From: an uncultured Acidobacteriota bacterium | GTDB taxonomy: Bacteria; Acidobacteriota; CAIWXX01 | DNA: 51,216 nt | Assembly (NCBI GenBank): GCA_903916735.1 | Contig: CAIWXX010000049.1 | Location: 1-51,216, forward strand | Reading direction: 5' to 3' | Part shown: one piece after another, positions 24,342-32,506 of the stretch | Numbering within the stretch: position 1 is the stretch's first letter | How the letters are laid out: the number at the start of each line of letters is the position of its first letter | Program-made: the position numbers and the translations under genes | Notes under the pieces: generated by a model | Told to the model about the DNA's origin: nothing | What the model saw: only the letters and a program-made list of their open reading frames with translations | Database searches by the model: none

Positions 24342-27300
24342 ATGGCGAGGGTGTTGAGTCTGCATTCTCGCCGTTTTGGCGAATCGGCGCTGGGCCCCGG
24401 GAATGCCTTTTTTCACGGAATACAGATGCTGAAAAAATCCAGCTGGATGCCGACTGCCTATGCATGGCTACGGCGAGCGCCCATCGGATTGATCGCTGGG
24501 ATATGCGTTTTTCTCTGTAGCGATAGAGGCATCCCCATCGGCAAGGCGATCAAATTCGGCGAACAGCGTTCAGATGTGCTCCACTCTTCCAGCAGGCGTT
24601 TTATTAATGTGCCGGCGGGTCCACAATGCCCTTGGGTATTTGCCGGTCATGCCGGTCAGAGAGTCACGATCACATGTGATTCGTATGAATTCAACTCTTA
24701 TCTATCGCTCCTTGATCCGCAGGGGCGACAGATTACCTGGAACGAGGACAGCGGGTGGTTCTTCAATTCGCGGATTCGTGCGACTCTCCCTGTTTCCGGG
24801 CAGTATTCCCTTATCGTTTCCGGGGAGGACGCGGATCAATATGGGACATACCAGATAAAGCTTCTGAAAGGCGATTTCGATGTCGACGCATCGCCATCGG
24901 CCTCCATGTCTTACTACCTGAAGGGACTCGACTGGGCTCGACATGAAAAAAATCAGCGGGCCGTGAGCTGGCTGAATTTGGCGATGGGCAAGTATTGCCG
25001 GCATCGAGGACTGTGGCAGGAATCGGACGGGTATCTGGCAAAAAGCCGCGAAGCAGCTCGTCGCATCGGATTCAAATACGGCGAATGGGCGGCGGCAATG
25101 GAGCGAGGCCGATTGCTGACAAGATGCTTGCGCTATGATGAAGCGATCGCCGAGTTTCAACAAGCTCGCCCACTCGGCAAACAGCTCCGGTCAGCGGACA
25201 TCGCCGACACTGTTGTTTCGATAGATATGGGCAATCTCCATAAGTCCATGGGCCGAGGCGATCTGGCTGAGGTATATTACAAGCGGGCGTCGGCTGGTGT
25301 TGAACGAAGTGGGCTTCCTTCGATCGTTGTGCGATTCGATGCATCGCGTTCCAAAATAGGTTCGTCTCGCGAAAAAGCATCGGTTATGAAATATGCGGAA
25401 AAAGTTAGTGAATTGCAGTGCGGACTGGATCCGATGTTCAATCTCACCGCCGTTAAGATGCTTTCCGAAGCATTCTCACTCGCCGGCAAGCCAGAGAGAG
25501 CACGGTCCTTAATTTCAGATGCAATTGCTAAGGCTCGTTACCTAGAGTGTCTGGATGAAGAGGTAGAATTGCTCCTTCTCGATTCAACAATCAATTATGG
25601 CCTCGGAGATTTAGGCGGCATGGTCTTATCGGCTCAAAAAGCCGCTGAAATTACCTCCTGGAATGATCCGGATCCCGAGCCGAGGCGTATTGCTTTGCAA
25701 ATGGAGGCTCTGGGAGCGAGATTGCAAGGAGATTGGGGGAAAGGCATCCAACTCTGTTCCGACGCACTTCAGATAACAGAAGAAGCATGGCGGAAACAGC
25801 CGGTTGGGAAAGTTAGGCAACGCCTCCTCGCAGAATCCAAGGCCATCTGCACACAGATCATTCAAATGCTCTACTCGCGCGACTCAGGCAAATCAAACAG
25901 CATCTATGCCAGAATGGCCTTTGATTATGCCGAGAGGAGTCGGAGCCGCGAGTTTCTCGACGAAATCGCATCGGCCAAGCTTCAGCCTCAACGCACTTCA
26001 AGTGGCCCTCTGCCTCTCCAGGATCGGAAATTGCTGGCGCAAATTTCCGCGGTCGGGCAGGAAATGATTCACATACGTGCTGGGAGATCCGCCGAACCGG
26101 CATGGTTGGATAAGATTGAACAACAGCGTGCCGAGCTTGTGGAAGAGCGGATGCAATTCGAAGCGAAAAGCGCCAGGACCTATGAGAATCAAATAAACAT
26201 CGCTCCTATGCAGCCCATAACAGCCGAACAGGTCCAGAAGGATTTGTCGGCTCAACATCCCAATTCCGCTATCCTTTTTTATCAATTGGGAATACAAAAC
26301 AGTTATCTGATTGTCCTGACACCCACCGATGCTCGGATTTTTCAACTGCCCAACTGGACGGTGATAAGCAAGGCGATCACGGAATGGCGTTCTCAAATCC
26401 TTCGGCAGATCGGCATCGAGAGAATCCCGGAGCAAGCCGTCCAGGATTATGGCCGGATCGCGCATAGTTTGTTTCAGATGCTGCTGGCGCCGGCAACACC
26501 AATTATCCAAGACCGCAATCTCATAATCGCCGCCGATCGCTCACTGCTCGGTCTGGCATTCGAGAGCCTTGTTGTATCGCCTCCAATAAAGACGCAGAAT
26601 TTTGGTCAATTGCACTATGTCGTCGAAGATCATTCCATCACCTATGCTCCATCGATGTCGGTTCTGGCCGAAGTGGAAAAGCGGCAGGCTCACGCGATGC
26701 GCCGAGCATCAAAACAGGTACTTCTTGTTGGAGACGCCGTTTTCAATGACGATGATCCAAGGGCGGCCGTCCAGCCCGGACATTTGGCGATCACTCAAAC
26801 AACGACTTCAACCGGTGTCAGGCTATGCGCAGGCCTCCACCGTTTGCCGGCCACTCGCGATGAAGTTCTCAGCATTGCGCGCATCGCGGAAAACTGCGGC
26901 TGGAAGTCCAAGGTCTTGCTGGATTTTAATGCCAGCAAGGAGAACTTAATACATGAAACGCTGGCTTCATATAAAGTGCTGCACCTGGCCACTCATGCAA
27001 TCACAGATTCGGTCGAAGGTGACTTTTCAAGCATCGTTCTCTCCATCGATGCGAAATCACCTGGTAAGGACGGCTTGCTCACAGCCGCCGAAGCATCACA
27101 GCTTCGATTGAATGCGGACATGGTTGTGCTCAGCGGTTGTTCAACCGGAAATGGCCAACCGACCGGCGCGGAAGGCATTATCGGGTTGAGCCGGGCGTTC
27201 CTCATCGCCGGGGCCAATCATGTGTGCGCGTCCGTGTGGAACGTGGAAGATCGTTCCACTCAGGAATTGATGACCTGCCTTTACAGCAATCTGCTGAAAA

Positions 27301-27425
27301 AGGGTCAAACCGAATCATCTGCCTTGCAACAGGCGAAGATCGATGCACTTCATCATGGCACCGCGCCCTGCTATTGGGCACCTTTCGTGCTGATCGGGCC
27401 TCCCAGCAGCATTCACCAGCCCTGA
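24342..27425 (+). CDS. Exported or membrane-anchored PPC-TPR-CHAT caspase-like protease
   Basis: The 1027-residue product has a hydrophobic segment at about 48-64 (signal or anchor), a beta-rich pre-peptidase C-terminal-like domain at about 80-178 (VFAGHAGQRVTITCDSY, SGQYSLIVSGEDADQYGTYQ), and TPR-like helices from about 185 to 560. The C-terminal CHAT domain has the catalytic histidine in VLHLATHAITD (His885) and cysteine in VVLSGCSTGNG (Cys933). CHAT proteases are caspase/separase relatives; TPR-CHAT proteins act in several cases as switchable proteases, for example with type III-E CRISPR. The first ATG is poorly supported, and ATG 24426 (MLKKSSW) is an alternative. The catalytic dyad is intact, so activity is expected. 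Confidence 0.85.
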   Translation: MARVLSLHSRRFGESALGPGNAFFHGIQMLKKSSWMPTAYAWLRRAPIGLIAGICVFLCSDRGIPIGKAIKFGEQRSDVLHSSSRRFINVPAGPQCPWVFAGHAGQRVTITCDSYEFNSYLSLLDPQGRQITWNEDSGWFFNSRIRATLPVSGQYSLIVSGEDADQYGTYQIKLLKGDFDVDASPSASMSYYLKGLDWARHEKNQRAVSWLNLAMGKYCRHRGLWQESDGYLAKSREAARRIGFKYGEWAAAMERGRLLTRCLRYDEAIAEFQQARPLGKQLRSADIADTVVSIDMGNLHKSMGRGDLAEVYYKRASAGVERSGLPSIVVRFDASRSKIGSSREKASVMKYAEKVSELQCGLDPMFNLTAVKMLSEAFSLAGKPERARSLISDAIAKARYLECLDEEVELLLLDSTINYGLGDLGGMVLSAQKAAEITSWNDPDPEPRRIALQMEALGARLQGDWGKGIQLCSDALQITEEAWRKQPVGKVRQRLLAESKAICTQIIQMLYSRDSGKSNSIYARMAFDYAERSRSREFLDEIASAKLQPQRTSSGPLPLQDRKLLAQISAVGQEMIHIRAGRSAEPAWLDKIEQQRAELVEERMQFEAKSARTYENQINIAPMQPITAEQVQKDLSAQHPNSAILFYQLGIQNSYLIVLTPTDARIFQLPNWTVISKAITEWRSQILRQIGIERIPEQAVQDYGRIAHSLFQMLLAPATPIIQDRNLIIAADRSLLGLAFESLVVSPPIKTQNFGQLHYVVEDHSITYAPSMSVLAEVEKRQAHAMRRASKQVLLVGDAVFNDDDPRAAVQPGHLAITQTTTSTGVRLCAGLHRLPATRDEVLSIARIAENCGWKSKVLLDFNASKENLIHETLASYKVLHLATHAITDSVEGDFSSIVLSIDAKSPGKDGLLTAAEASQLRLNADMVVLSGCSTGNGQPTGAEGIIGLSRAFLIAGANHVCASVWNVEDRSTQELMTCLYSNLLKKGQTESSALQQAKIDALHHGTAPCYWAPFVLIGPPSSIHQP

Positions 27426-27446
27426 TAATCAGCCCGCCCAGACGAA

Positions 27447-27680
27447 TTATTTCGGGGGCGGAGGCGGCGGGTCCGGTAGTTTCCTGATATTAGGCTCAGC
27501 ACAACAGGGCAAGTCGCGGTCACAACACATATGATCATCTCCATTGGGCGACAGAATATGATTCGGATCTGCCGTTCCAACCTGTGCGGGTTTCTGTTGC
27601 TCAGGGGAAGGCACCCATGTTGCAGCCGGCGATGATAGTAGATACAAAAGAGCCCATATCAGCCATCTTAGGATTGACAT
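27447..27680 (-). CDS. Small exported cysteine-containing protein with polyproline end
   Basis: The 77-residue product from ATG 27680 has an excellent ribosome-binding site (GGAGGA, 7 bp upstream). This supports translation of a frame that would otherwise be dismissed. Residues 1-18 (MSILRWLIWALLYLLSSP) form a signal peptide. The mature part contains four cysteines in CCDRDLPCC and ends in DPPPPPPK. No family is recognised. The gene faces the CHAT gene tail to tail, 21 bp between stop codons. It might be a periplasmic partner or an unrelated small secreted protein. The open frame runs further upstream to 27779, but without a better start. Confidence 0.5.
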   Translation of the reverse strand: MSILRWLIWALLYLLSSPAATWVPSPEQQKPAQVGTADPNHILSPNGDDHMCCDRDLPCCAEPNIRKLPDPPPPPPK

Positions 27681-28352
27681 CGAAATTTCCTCCACAATGA
27701 AATTTCTTTGGAAATCATCGAAAATATCCGATGATGCATGGTAGAAGGGGTGTTCATCCACGATGTACCCCTCAGCCACCTCCGAGTGCCGTCATTTGAC
27801 GCCACTCTTTTAATTTCACATGTGATATTCAGTTGAGTCATCAGAATTTCACAGCCGACATTTTGTCTATGAACGCAGAATGAAAGGCGACATGCAAACC
27901 GCTCATGGGCGCACAATACCACAAAATAACGGGATAACACACTGAATTATGCCCGGTTTCCGGCCACTCATGATTCCGATCCAGGTTCATTTTGCATCGC
28001 TCCCATCCGCGCATACCCCGCCGGCGTGAAAGACATCGAAGTATTGAAGATCGCGCTTCTTGGTGGTCATTAGTTCTTTTCGATAAGCCTCCTCATTCAC
28101 TGTTGTCGTTGCACAGGTTGGAGCCCATGGCCGAAAACCGCTGCCGGCAGTAAGCCTGCTCTGGAATCAATCTCATGAGACCCCTCTCCAGGCAAGCATT
28201 GACTCATCGTGCCCCCCCCTCTCTCGACCGCCGCGATAACACCGCTCATTAATATTAGTTTTGTCAAACCCGGATTTCTTGCAGAAAAAAGAGAAATGGA
28301 GCCCAAGATTTTTTAGTTGCGAGAAACCTATAAGAGGGAAGGAGTGTACGCT
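27681..28352. other. Intergenic stretch before the histidine kinase, no gene seen
   Basis: About 670 bp, containing the promoters of the small exported protein (minus) and of the histidine kinase (plus). Neither could be pinpointed. No repeat copy, RNA gene or convincing frame was found. A run of eight C at 28207-28214 is notable only for composition. Confidence 0.45.
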
Positions 28353-30302
28353 GTGTCCAAGTCTCTATTATTCAGGAACAGGCAAATAGGACGGGCGCCT
28401 TTATCCTACAAGCCTCAAGACTGGACAAGCACAGTCATGGGGGGAAATGTCGATAGCGAGACGATGTGGAATGCGGCGACTGATCCCTTTTGCATCCTGG
28501 ACCGAAACGGCTTCATACTCGATGCAGATCCGGCTTTCTGCTCGACTGTGGGATACGCACGGGCCGAACTAACCGGTATGCATTTCAGCGACATCGATGG
28601 TACGGCACGCCCAGAAGATTTTTTAAGGCGACTCGAAAAAATCCGAATTGTGCAATCCGACCAATTTCCATCCTGCGTCCGCCGGAAGGAAGGCCAACAG
28701 GTTGATGTTATTCTCAGAATGAAAGTTGCCGACATCGGCGGCGAAGTCATCATCATCGTCTTCGCCCACCGGAAAGGCAGAACAGGCTCTCATCATGAGC
28801 TGTTCTCGAATGGCATGCTTGAAGGCCTGCCGGCCGGCTGCAGTTTCATTGATGACCAGGGTATTGTGCAGGAAATTAACAGCACCCTCCTGAAATGGCT
28901 CGGATACGGCCATGAAGACCTCGTGGGGCTGGTGCGCTATGTGGACCTGGTTGACCTGCAGGGGCGCAATCGATTTCTGCAATCTCTCATACCGACACAG
29001 CTTGATTGTCAGCTCGATGACATACAGCTCATCCGAAAAGATGGCGGCCTTTTACCGGTCCGAATCCACGTTGCCGGCTCTTTGGATGGACATGGGTTTC
29101 ATCACGGATACAAAATCACAGCGCTGGATGTGAAGCGGGAAAAGATGCTCGAAGCCCAGTTACTGCAGGCTCAAAAGCTGGAAAGCTTGGGCACGCTGGT
29201 GGGGGGTGTGGCTCACGATTTCAACAACGTACTCACGGGCATCATCGGATTCACACAACTGATGATGGAGGAAATGAAGACCGATGATGATCACTTCGAA
29301 AGCCTCAAACGTATCGAAACCCTCGCCGGCCGGGCAGCCGAAATGGTTGGGCAACTCCTGGCATTCAGCCGCAGGGAAGACAGTCATCGAAAAAGCTTCA
29401 ACCTGCACCCCTTTTTAATTGAAATCTGTGCGCTTCTGAAACGCATCATTCCCGAAACAATCAAAATCAATCTGAATTTCGCTGATGAAAATTTCCTTAT
29501 TGAAGCGGATGCCACGCAGATTCAGCAGGTGATCATCAATCTAGCAGTCAACGCCCGAGATGCCATGCCCGATGGCGGATTTCTGGGTTTGCAGACGACC
29601 CGAGTTGAAGTGGACGATCACCTCAGCCAAACCTATCCCAACGCAGTAACCGGCGCACATGTCAGGATGAGTATCAGCGATACGGGCGTTGGCATTCCAC
29701 CGGAAATACTGTCCAGAATTTTTGATCCTTTTTTTACGACGAAATCGGTGGGCAAAGGGACCGGGTTGGGGTTGCCGGTCACGAACGGAATTGTAAAAAA
29801 TCATGGAGGGTTTATCATGGTCGAGAGCCGGCCGAGTGTCGGAACAACAGTTCATGTGCATCTTCCACTCGCAGGGACCTGCGTGGCGGAGATAGCGCCA
29901 TCTCACACTGAAATGGGCAGGGGTTCTGAAACCATTCTGCTCGCGGAAGATGAGCCGTCTGTACTGGAATTGGCCCAGATGGCCCTGGAGTACTTTGGCT
30001 ATCACGTTGTCACGGCGTGCGACGGCCTGAGCGCACTGGCCCAATACAAAGCTCGAAAGAACGATATCTCACTGGTTGTTGTGGATCTGGTCATGCCGAG
30101 GCTAGGTGGATCCGAGACGATCCGGGAACTCAGGCGCATGGACCCAACCGTCAAGGTTCTCCTGACCACAGGCTATGATCGTTCGTCCCAGGAAGCCGAA
30201 AAAATACTGGCCGACGGAACCTGCCGTATGTTGAGAAAGCCCTACGGAGTTCATCAACTGATTCAAGCGGTTCGAATGGGATTGGGTCAGACGGCCGGAT
30301 AG
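28353..30302 (+). CDS. Hybrid sensor histidine kinase, PAS-PAS-HisKA-HATPase-receiver
   Basis: The 649-residue product has two PAS domains (about 30-140, AATDPFCILDRNGFILDADP; and about 155-265, LEGLPAGCSFIDDQGIVQEI). The phosphoacceptor His288 sits in GGVAHDFNNVLTG, and an ATPase domain (NLAVNARDAMPDGG, DTGVGIP, GKGTGLGLP) follows. A C-terminal receiver has ILLAEDEPS, phosphoacceptor Asp578 in VVVDLVMP and the RKPYG lysine. It has no transmembrane segment, so it would sense a cytoplasmic signal. I prefer GTG 28353 because GGAAGGAG lies just before it; TTG 28317 is possible. There is no neighbouring output regulator, so the phosphoryl group must pass to a partner elsewhere. Confidence 0.93.
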   Translation: MSKSLLFRNRQIGRAPLSYKPQDWTSTVMGGNVDSETMWNAATDPFCILDRNGFILDADPAFCSTVGYARAELTGMHFSDIDGTARPEDFLRRLEKIRIVQSDQFPSCVRRKEGQQVDVILRMKVADIGGEVIIIVFAHRKGRTGSHHELFSNGMLEGLPAGCSFIDDQGIVQEINSTLLKWLGYGHEDLVGLVRYVDLVDLQGRNRFLQSLIPTQLDCQLDDIQLIRKDGGLLPVRIHVAGSLDGHGFHHGYKITALDVKREKMLEAQLLQAQKLESLGTLVGGVAHDFNNVLTGIIGFTQLMMEEMKTDDDHFESLKRIETLAGRAAEMVGQLLAFSRREDSHRKSFNLHPFLIEICALLKRIIPETIKINLNFADENFLIEADATQIQQVIINLAVNARDAMPDGGFLGLQTTRVEVDDHLSQTYPNAVTGAHVRMSISDTGVGIPPEILSRIFDPFFTTKSVGKGTGLGLPVTNGIVKNHGGFIMVESRPSVGTTVHVHLPLAGTCVAEIAPSHTEMGRGSETILLAEDEPSVLELAQMALEYFGYHVVTACDGLSALAQYKARKNDISLVVVDLVMPRLGGSETIRELRRMDPTVKVLLTTGYDRSSQEAEKILADGTCRMLRKPYGVHQLIQAVRMGLGQTAG

Positions 30303-30454
30303 AAGCGCCCGATCTCAGTTCCGATGAGTGCAGTCATTCATCAATTTCTTTGGAGATAACCAGCGGCTCAGTGGAAGCGTCGCTTGCTAAGAGACCAAGT
30401 CTGATACATCCACGCTCTTTGGATTCTCTTCGTCGGATGATGGGATGATTCCCT

Positions 30455-30683
30455 AACGCGGCATAGCCGCAACCAAACAAGATGGCTTCGACAACCATCG
30501 CTCCCGAACCTCTCAGGAATGCAGGAAGAGAGGAAAGCAGGAACGGATTTTAATATCGACCAGCGGTGGGTTCATAAGTCATTCCTGCATTCCTTTCTTC
30601 CTGGCTTCCTGAGAGGAATTTACGATTCTGCCCTATCACAACTTTTGCCATTTTGTGCACAGTGTTGACTGGTCAGATATTAA
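30455..30683 (+). repeat. Dispersed intergenic repeat, copy B (best-preserved hairpin)
   Basis: Starts AACGCGGCATAGCCGCAACC and ends about TCAGATATTAA. The arms 30509-30546 and 30580-30616 (CCTCTCAGGAATGCAGGAAG against GGCTTCCTGAGAGG and onward) pair at roughly 33 of 37 positions by hand alignment around a short centre. Beyond the hairpin lies a tail, TTTTGCCATTTTGTGCACAG, that copies A and D share in near-identical form. No coding frame is preserved across copies. Confidence 0.9.
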
Positions 30684-30719
30684 GACCGCAACTTGAGGAT
30701 TGGGGTGATTCGCGTCCCC

Positions 30720-30748
30720 TTGACTCAGAGCAGGCGATTCCCTATAAA
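30720..30748 (+). promoter_or_regulatory. Sigma-70 promoter of the papain-family peptidase gene
   Basis: TTGACT (30720-30725), a spacer of exactly 17 bp and TATAAA (30743-30748) lie about 30 bp upstream of the start codon. A good ribosome-binding site (AAAGGAG, 30763-30769) follows. It is one of the clearest promoters in the window and sits just after repeat copy B. Confidence 0.65.
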
Positions 30749-30779
30749 GAAGAGTACTGGCTAAAGGAGTAATACCAAG

Positions 30780-32228
30780 ATGGCAAAGAATCAGGTCGTG
30801 GGCACCGGGAAACACTTCATCGGCTATGCCCTCTTTACGGGGCTCGTAATGTGCGCGCTTCTCGTGCCTGCCGGTTCGGCGATCGGAAATGAACGATCAC
30901 ACCTCGCGCCTCCCAACCCCGAGTTCATCCGCTATATGGAAAACATGAAGAACGGGCTGGTTCAGGAATACAGTCTCGATGGTCATCCGCTCGGTCATAT
31001 CCCTTCTCCCGTGGATTTATCTCACCTTAAAGGTGTCCAGCTGTTCACTCCAACCAAGGCCGTGCCTCCGGTCTACGATCTCCGAACAACCGGAAAGCTC
31101 ACGTCAGTGAAGGATCAGGCAAACTGCGGCTCCTGTTGGGCATTTGCGGCATATGGGTCACTTGAATCGTGTCTTCTTCCTGGGGAATCGCGCGATTTTT
31201 CAGAAAACGCCCTCATCCATAATCATGGGTTTGATTTGGGGCCATGCAGCGGTGGGAATACCTACATGTCGACGGCGTATCTTGCGAGATGGTCCGGCCC
31301 GATCAATGAGACAGACGATCCTTATCCCTACATGGCGTTCACAGATACGGCTGCCGCGATTCAAAAACATGTTCAGGATGTCTGCTTTCTCCCGGAGCGG
31401 GAAAACGCTCTCGATAACAAAAATATCAAAGAAGCCGTGATGAAATATGGGGCTGTTGTTATTAGCTTCTTCATGGAAACGAAATATTTTGACGAGAATC
31501 ATTCCAGCTACTATAAGCCGAACGGTGAGGATACGAATCATGAGGTCTGCGTTGTCGGGTGGGATGATAATTACGATCTCAATAATTTCTGGATGAAGCC
31601 GCCCGCCAACGGCGCCTTCATTGTTAAAAACAGCTGGGGATCAGATTGGGGCAAAGAGGGATATTTCTATATGTCTTATTACAGCCTGCCCCTCTGGGTA
31701 GGCACGGTTTTTAACAAGAGCGAAGCGATTACCAACTATAGCGGCGTCTATCAATATGACCCGCTGGGGTGGGTTGATGGCTGGGGCGACGGCAAGACGG
31801 CGACCTATTGGGGTGCGAATATTTTCACGGCGGTCGCAGGATCCAAACCACTATCGGCGATCTCCACATACGCAGGGAGTGCGAAGACAGCCTACGAAAT
31901 CTACATCTACACCGAGGTGAAGCCGGGTCAGCCGCGAAGCGGCACTCTGGCGTTGAGTCAGAAGGGCACATTCACACTGCCTGGATATCACACTTTGAAA
32001 TTGACGAAGCAAATCGCTGTCACGTCAGGCAAGAAATTTTCGGTGGTCGTGAAATACACGACACCCAAATACTTCTTCCCTTCGCCTGTGGAATATCCGT
32101 ATCCCGGCTACAGCAGCAAGGCGAAATCAAAAGCAGGAGAGAGCTTCGAGAGCGCCGATGGATTGAAGTGGCTGGATATGATCAAAGGCAAGTGCAACAT
32201 CTGCGTGAAAGCATTCACCTCGAAGTAA
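30780..32228 (+). CDS. Secreted papain-family (C1) cysteine peptidase with C-terminal lectin-like domain
   Basis: The 482-residue product has a signal peptide (residues 1 to about 35). A short pro-like region with PVYDLRTTGKLTSVKDQ follows, then a C1A peptidase domain with oxyanion Gln113, nucleophile Cys119 in NCGSCWAF, His254 in NHEVCVVGWDD and Asn284 in VKNSWGSDWG. The C-terminal part (about 315-482), with SAISTYAGSAKTAYEIYIYT, fits the lectin-like domain that accompanies C1 peptidases in some bacteria and archaea. The full catalytic set predicts an active secreted peptidase. The gene stands alone under its own promoter, followed by a strong hairpin and bracketed by two copies of the dispersed repeat. 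Confidence 0.93.
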   Translation: MAKNQVVGTGKHFIGYALFTGLVMCALLVPAGSAIGNERSHLAPPNPEFIRYMENMKNGLVQEYSLDGHPLGHIPSPVDLSHLKGVQLFTPTKAVPPVYDLRTTGKLTSVKDQANCGSCWAFAAYGSLESCLLPGESRDFSENALIHNHGFDLGPCSGGNTYMSTAYLARWSGPINETDDPYPYMAFTDTAAAIQKHVQDVCFLPERENALDNKNIKEAVMKYGAVVISFFMETKYFDENHSSYYKPNGEDTNHEVCVVGWDDNYDLNNFWMKPPANGAFIVKNSWGSDWGKEGYFYMSYYSLPLWVGTVFNKSEAITNYSGVYQYDPLGWVDGWGDGKTATYWGANIFTAVAGSKPLSAISTYAGSAKTAYEIYIYTEVKPGQPRSGTLALSQKGTFTLPGYHTLKLTKQIAVTSGKKFSVVVKYTTPKYFFPSPVEYPYPGYSSKAKSKAGESFESADGLKWLDMIKGKCNICVKAFTSK

Positions 32229-32244
32229 GTTGCCGGTTGTCAAT

Positions 32245-32273
32245 TGCCGGTTCTCAGTCTCTGAGAACCGGCA
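32245..32273 (+). terminator. Strong hairpin after the peptidase gene
   Basis: TGCCGGTTCTCAG and CTGAGAACCGGCA form a perfect 13-bp stem with a TCT loop, 16 bp after the stop codon. Only a weak AATTTCC follows, so termination may need help. An additional partial copy, TTGCCGGTTGTCAA, lies just before it at 32230-32243. Confidence 0.6.
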
Positions 32274-32282
32274 GAATTTCCT

Positions 32283-32446
32283 AACATGGCGGAGCCAGAA
32301 CCAAAATACGATGGCCACAACACCCGCGACTCCAGACCTCTCAGGAAGCCAGGAAGGGAGGAATGCAGGAACGGAAGGTAGTGTGCCGGCAATGGTCAGT
32401 TCGTTCCTGGTTTCCCCTTACTTCCTGCATTCAACTTGGCTCCTGA
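32283..32446 (+). repeat. Dispersed intergenic repeat, copy C (diverged, shortened)
   Basis: Starts AACATGGCGGAGCCAGAACC. The left arm CCTCTCAGGAAGCCAGGAAG is preserved, followed by GAATGCAGGAACGG. The right arm is altered (GTTCCTGGTTTCCCC, CTTCCTGCATTC), and the TTGCCATTTTGTGC tail of the other copies is missing. It is in the same orientation as copies A, B and D. Confidence 0.75.
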
Positions 32447-32506
32447 TGTGGCCCCCACGCGGTGGGTGGGAGGGACCCGAGCGACCCTAACCAAGAAGGA
32501 GGAGCG

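Noticed and set aside
24342-27425. Type III-E CRISPR-associated TPR-CHAT (Csx29-like) protein
   Set aside because: The protein has an export signal or anchor and a PPC domain, and no cas genes or array are nearby.
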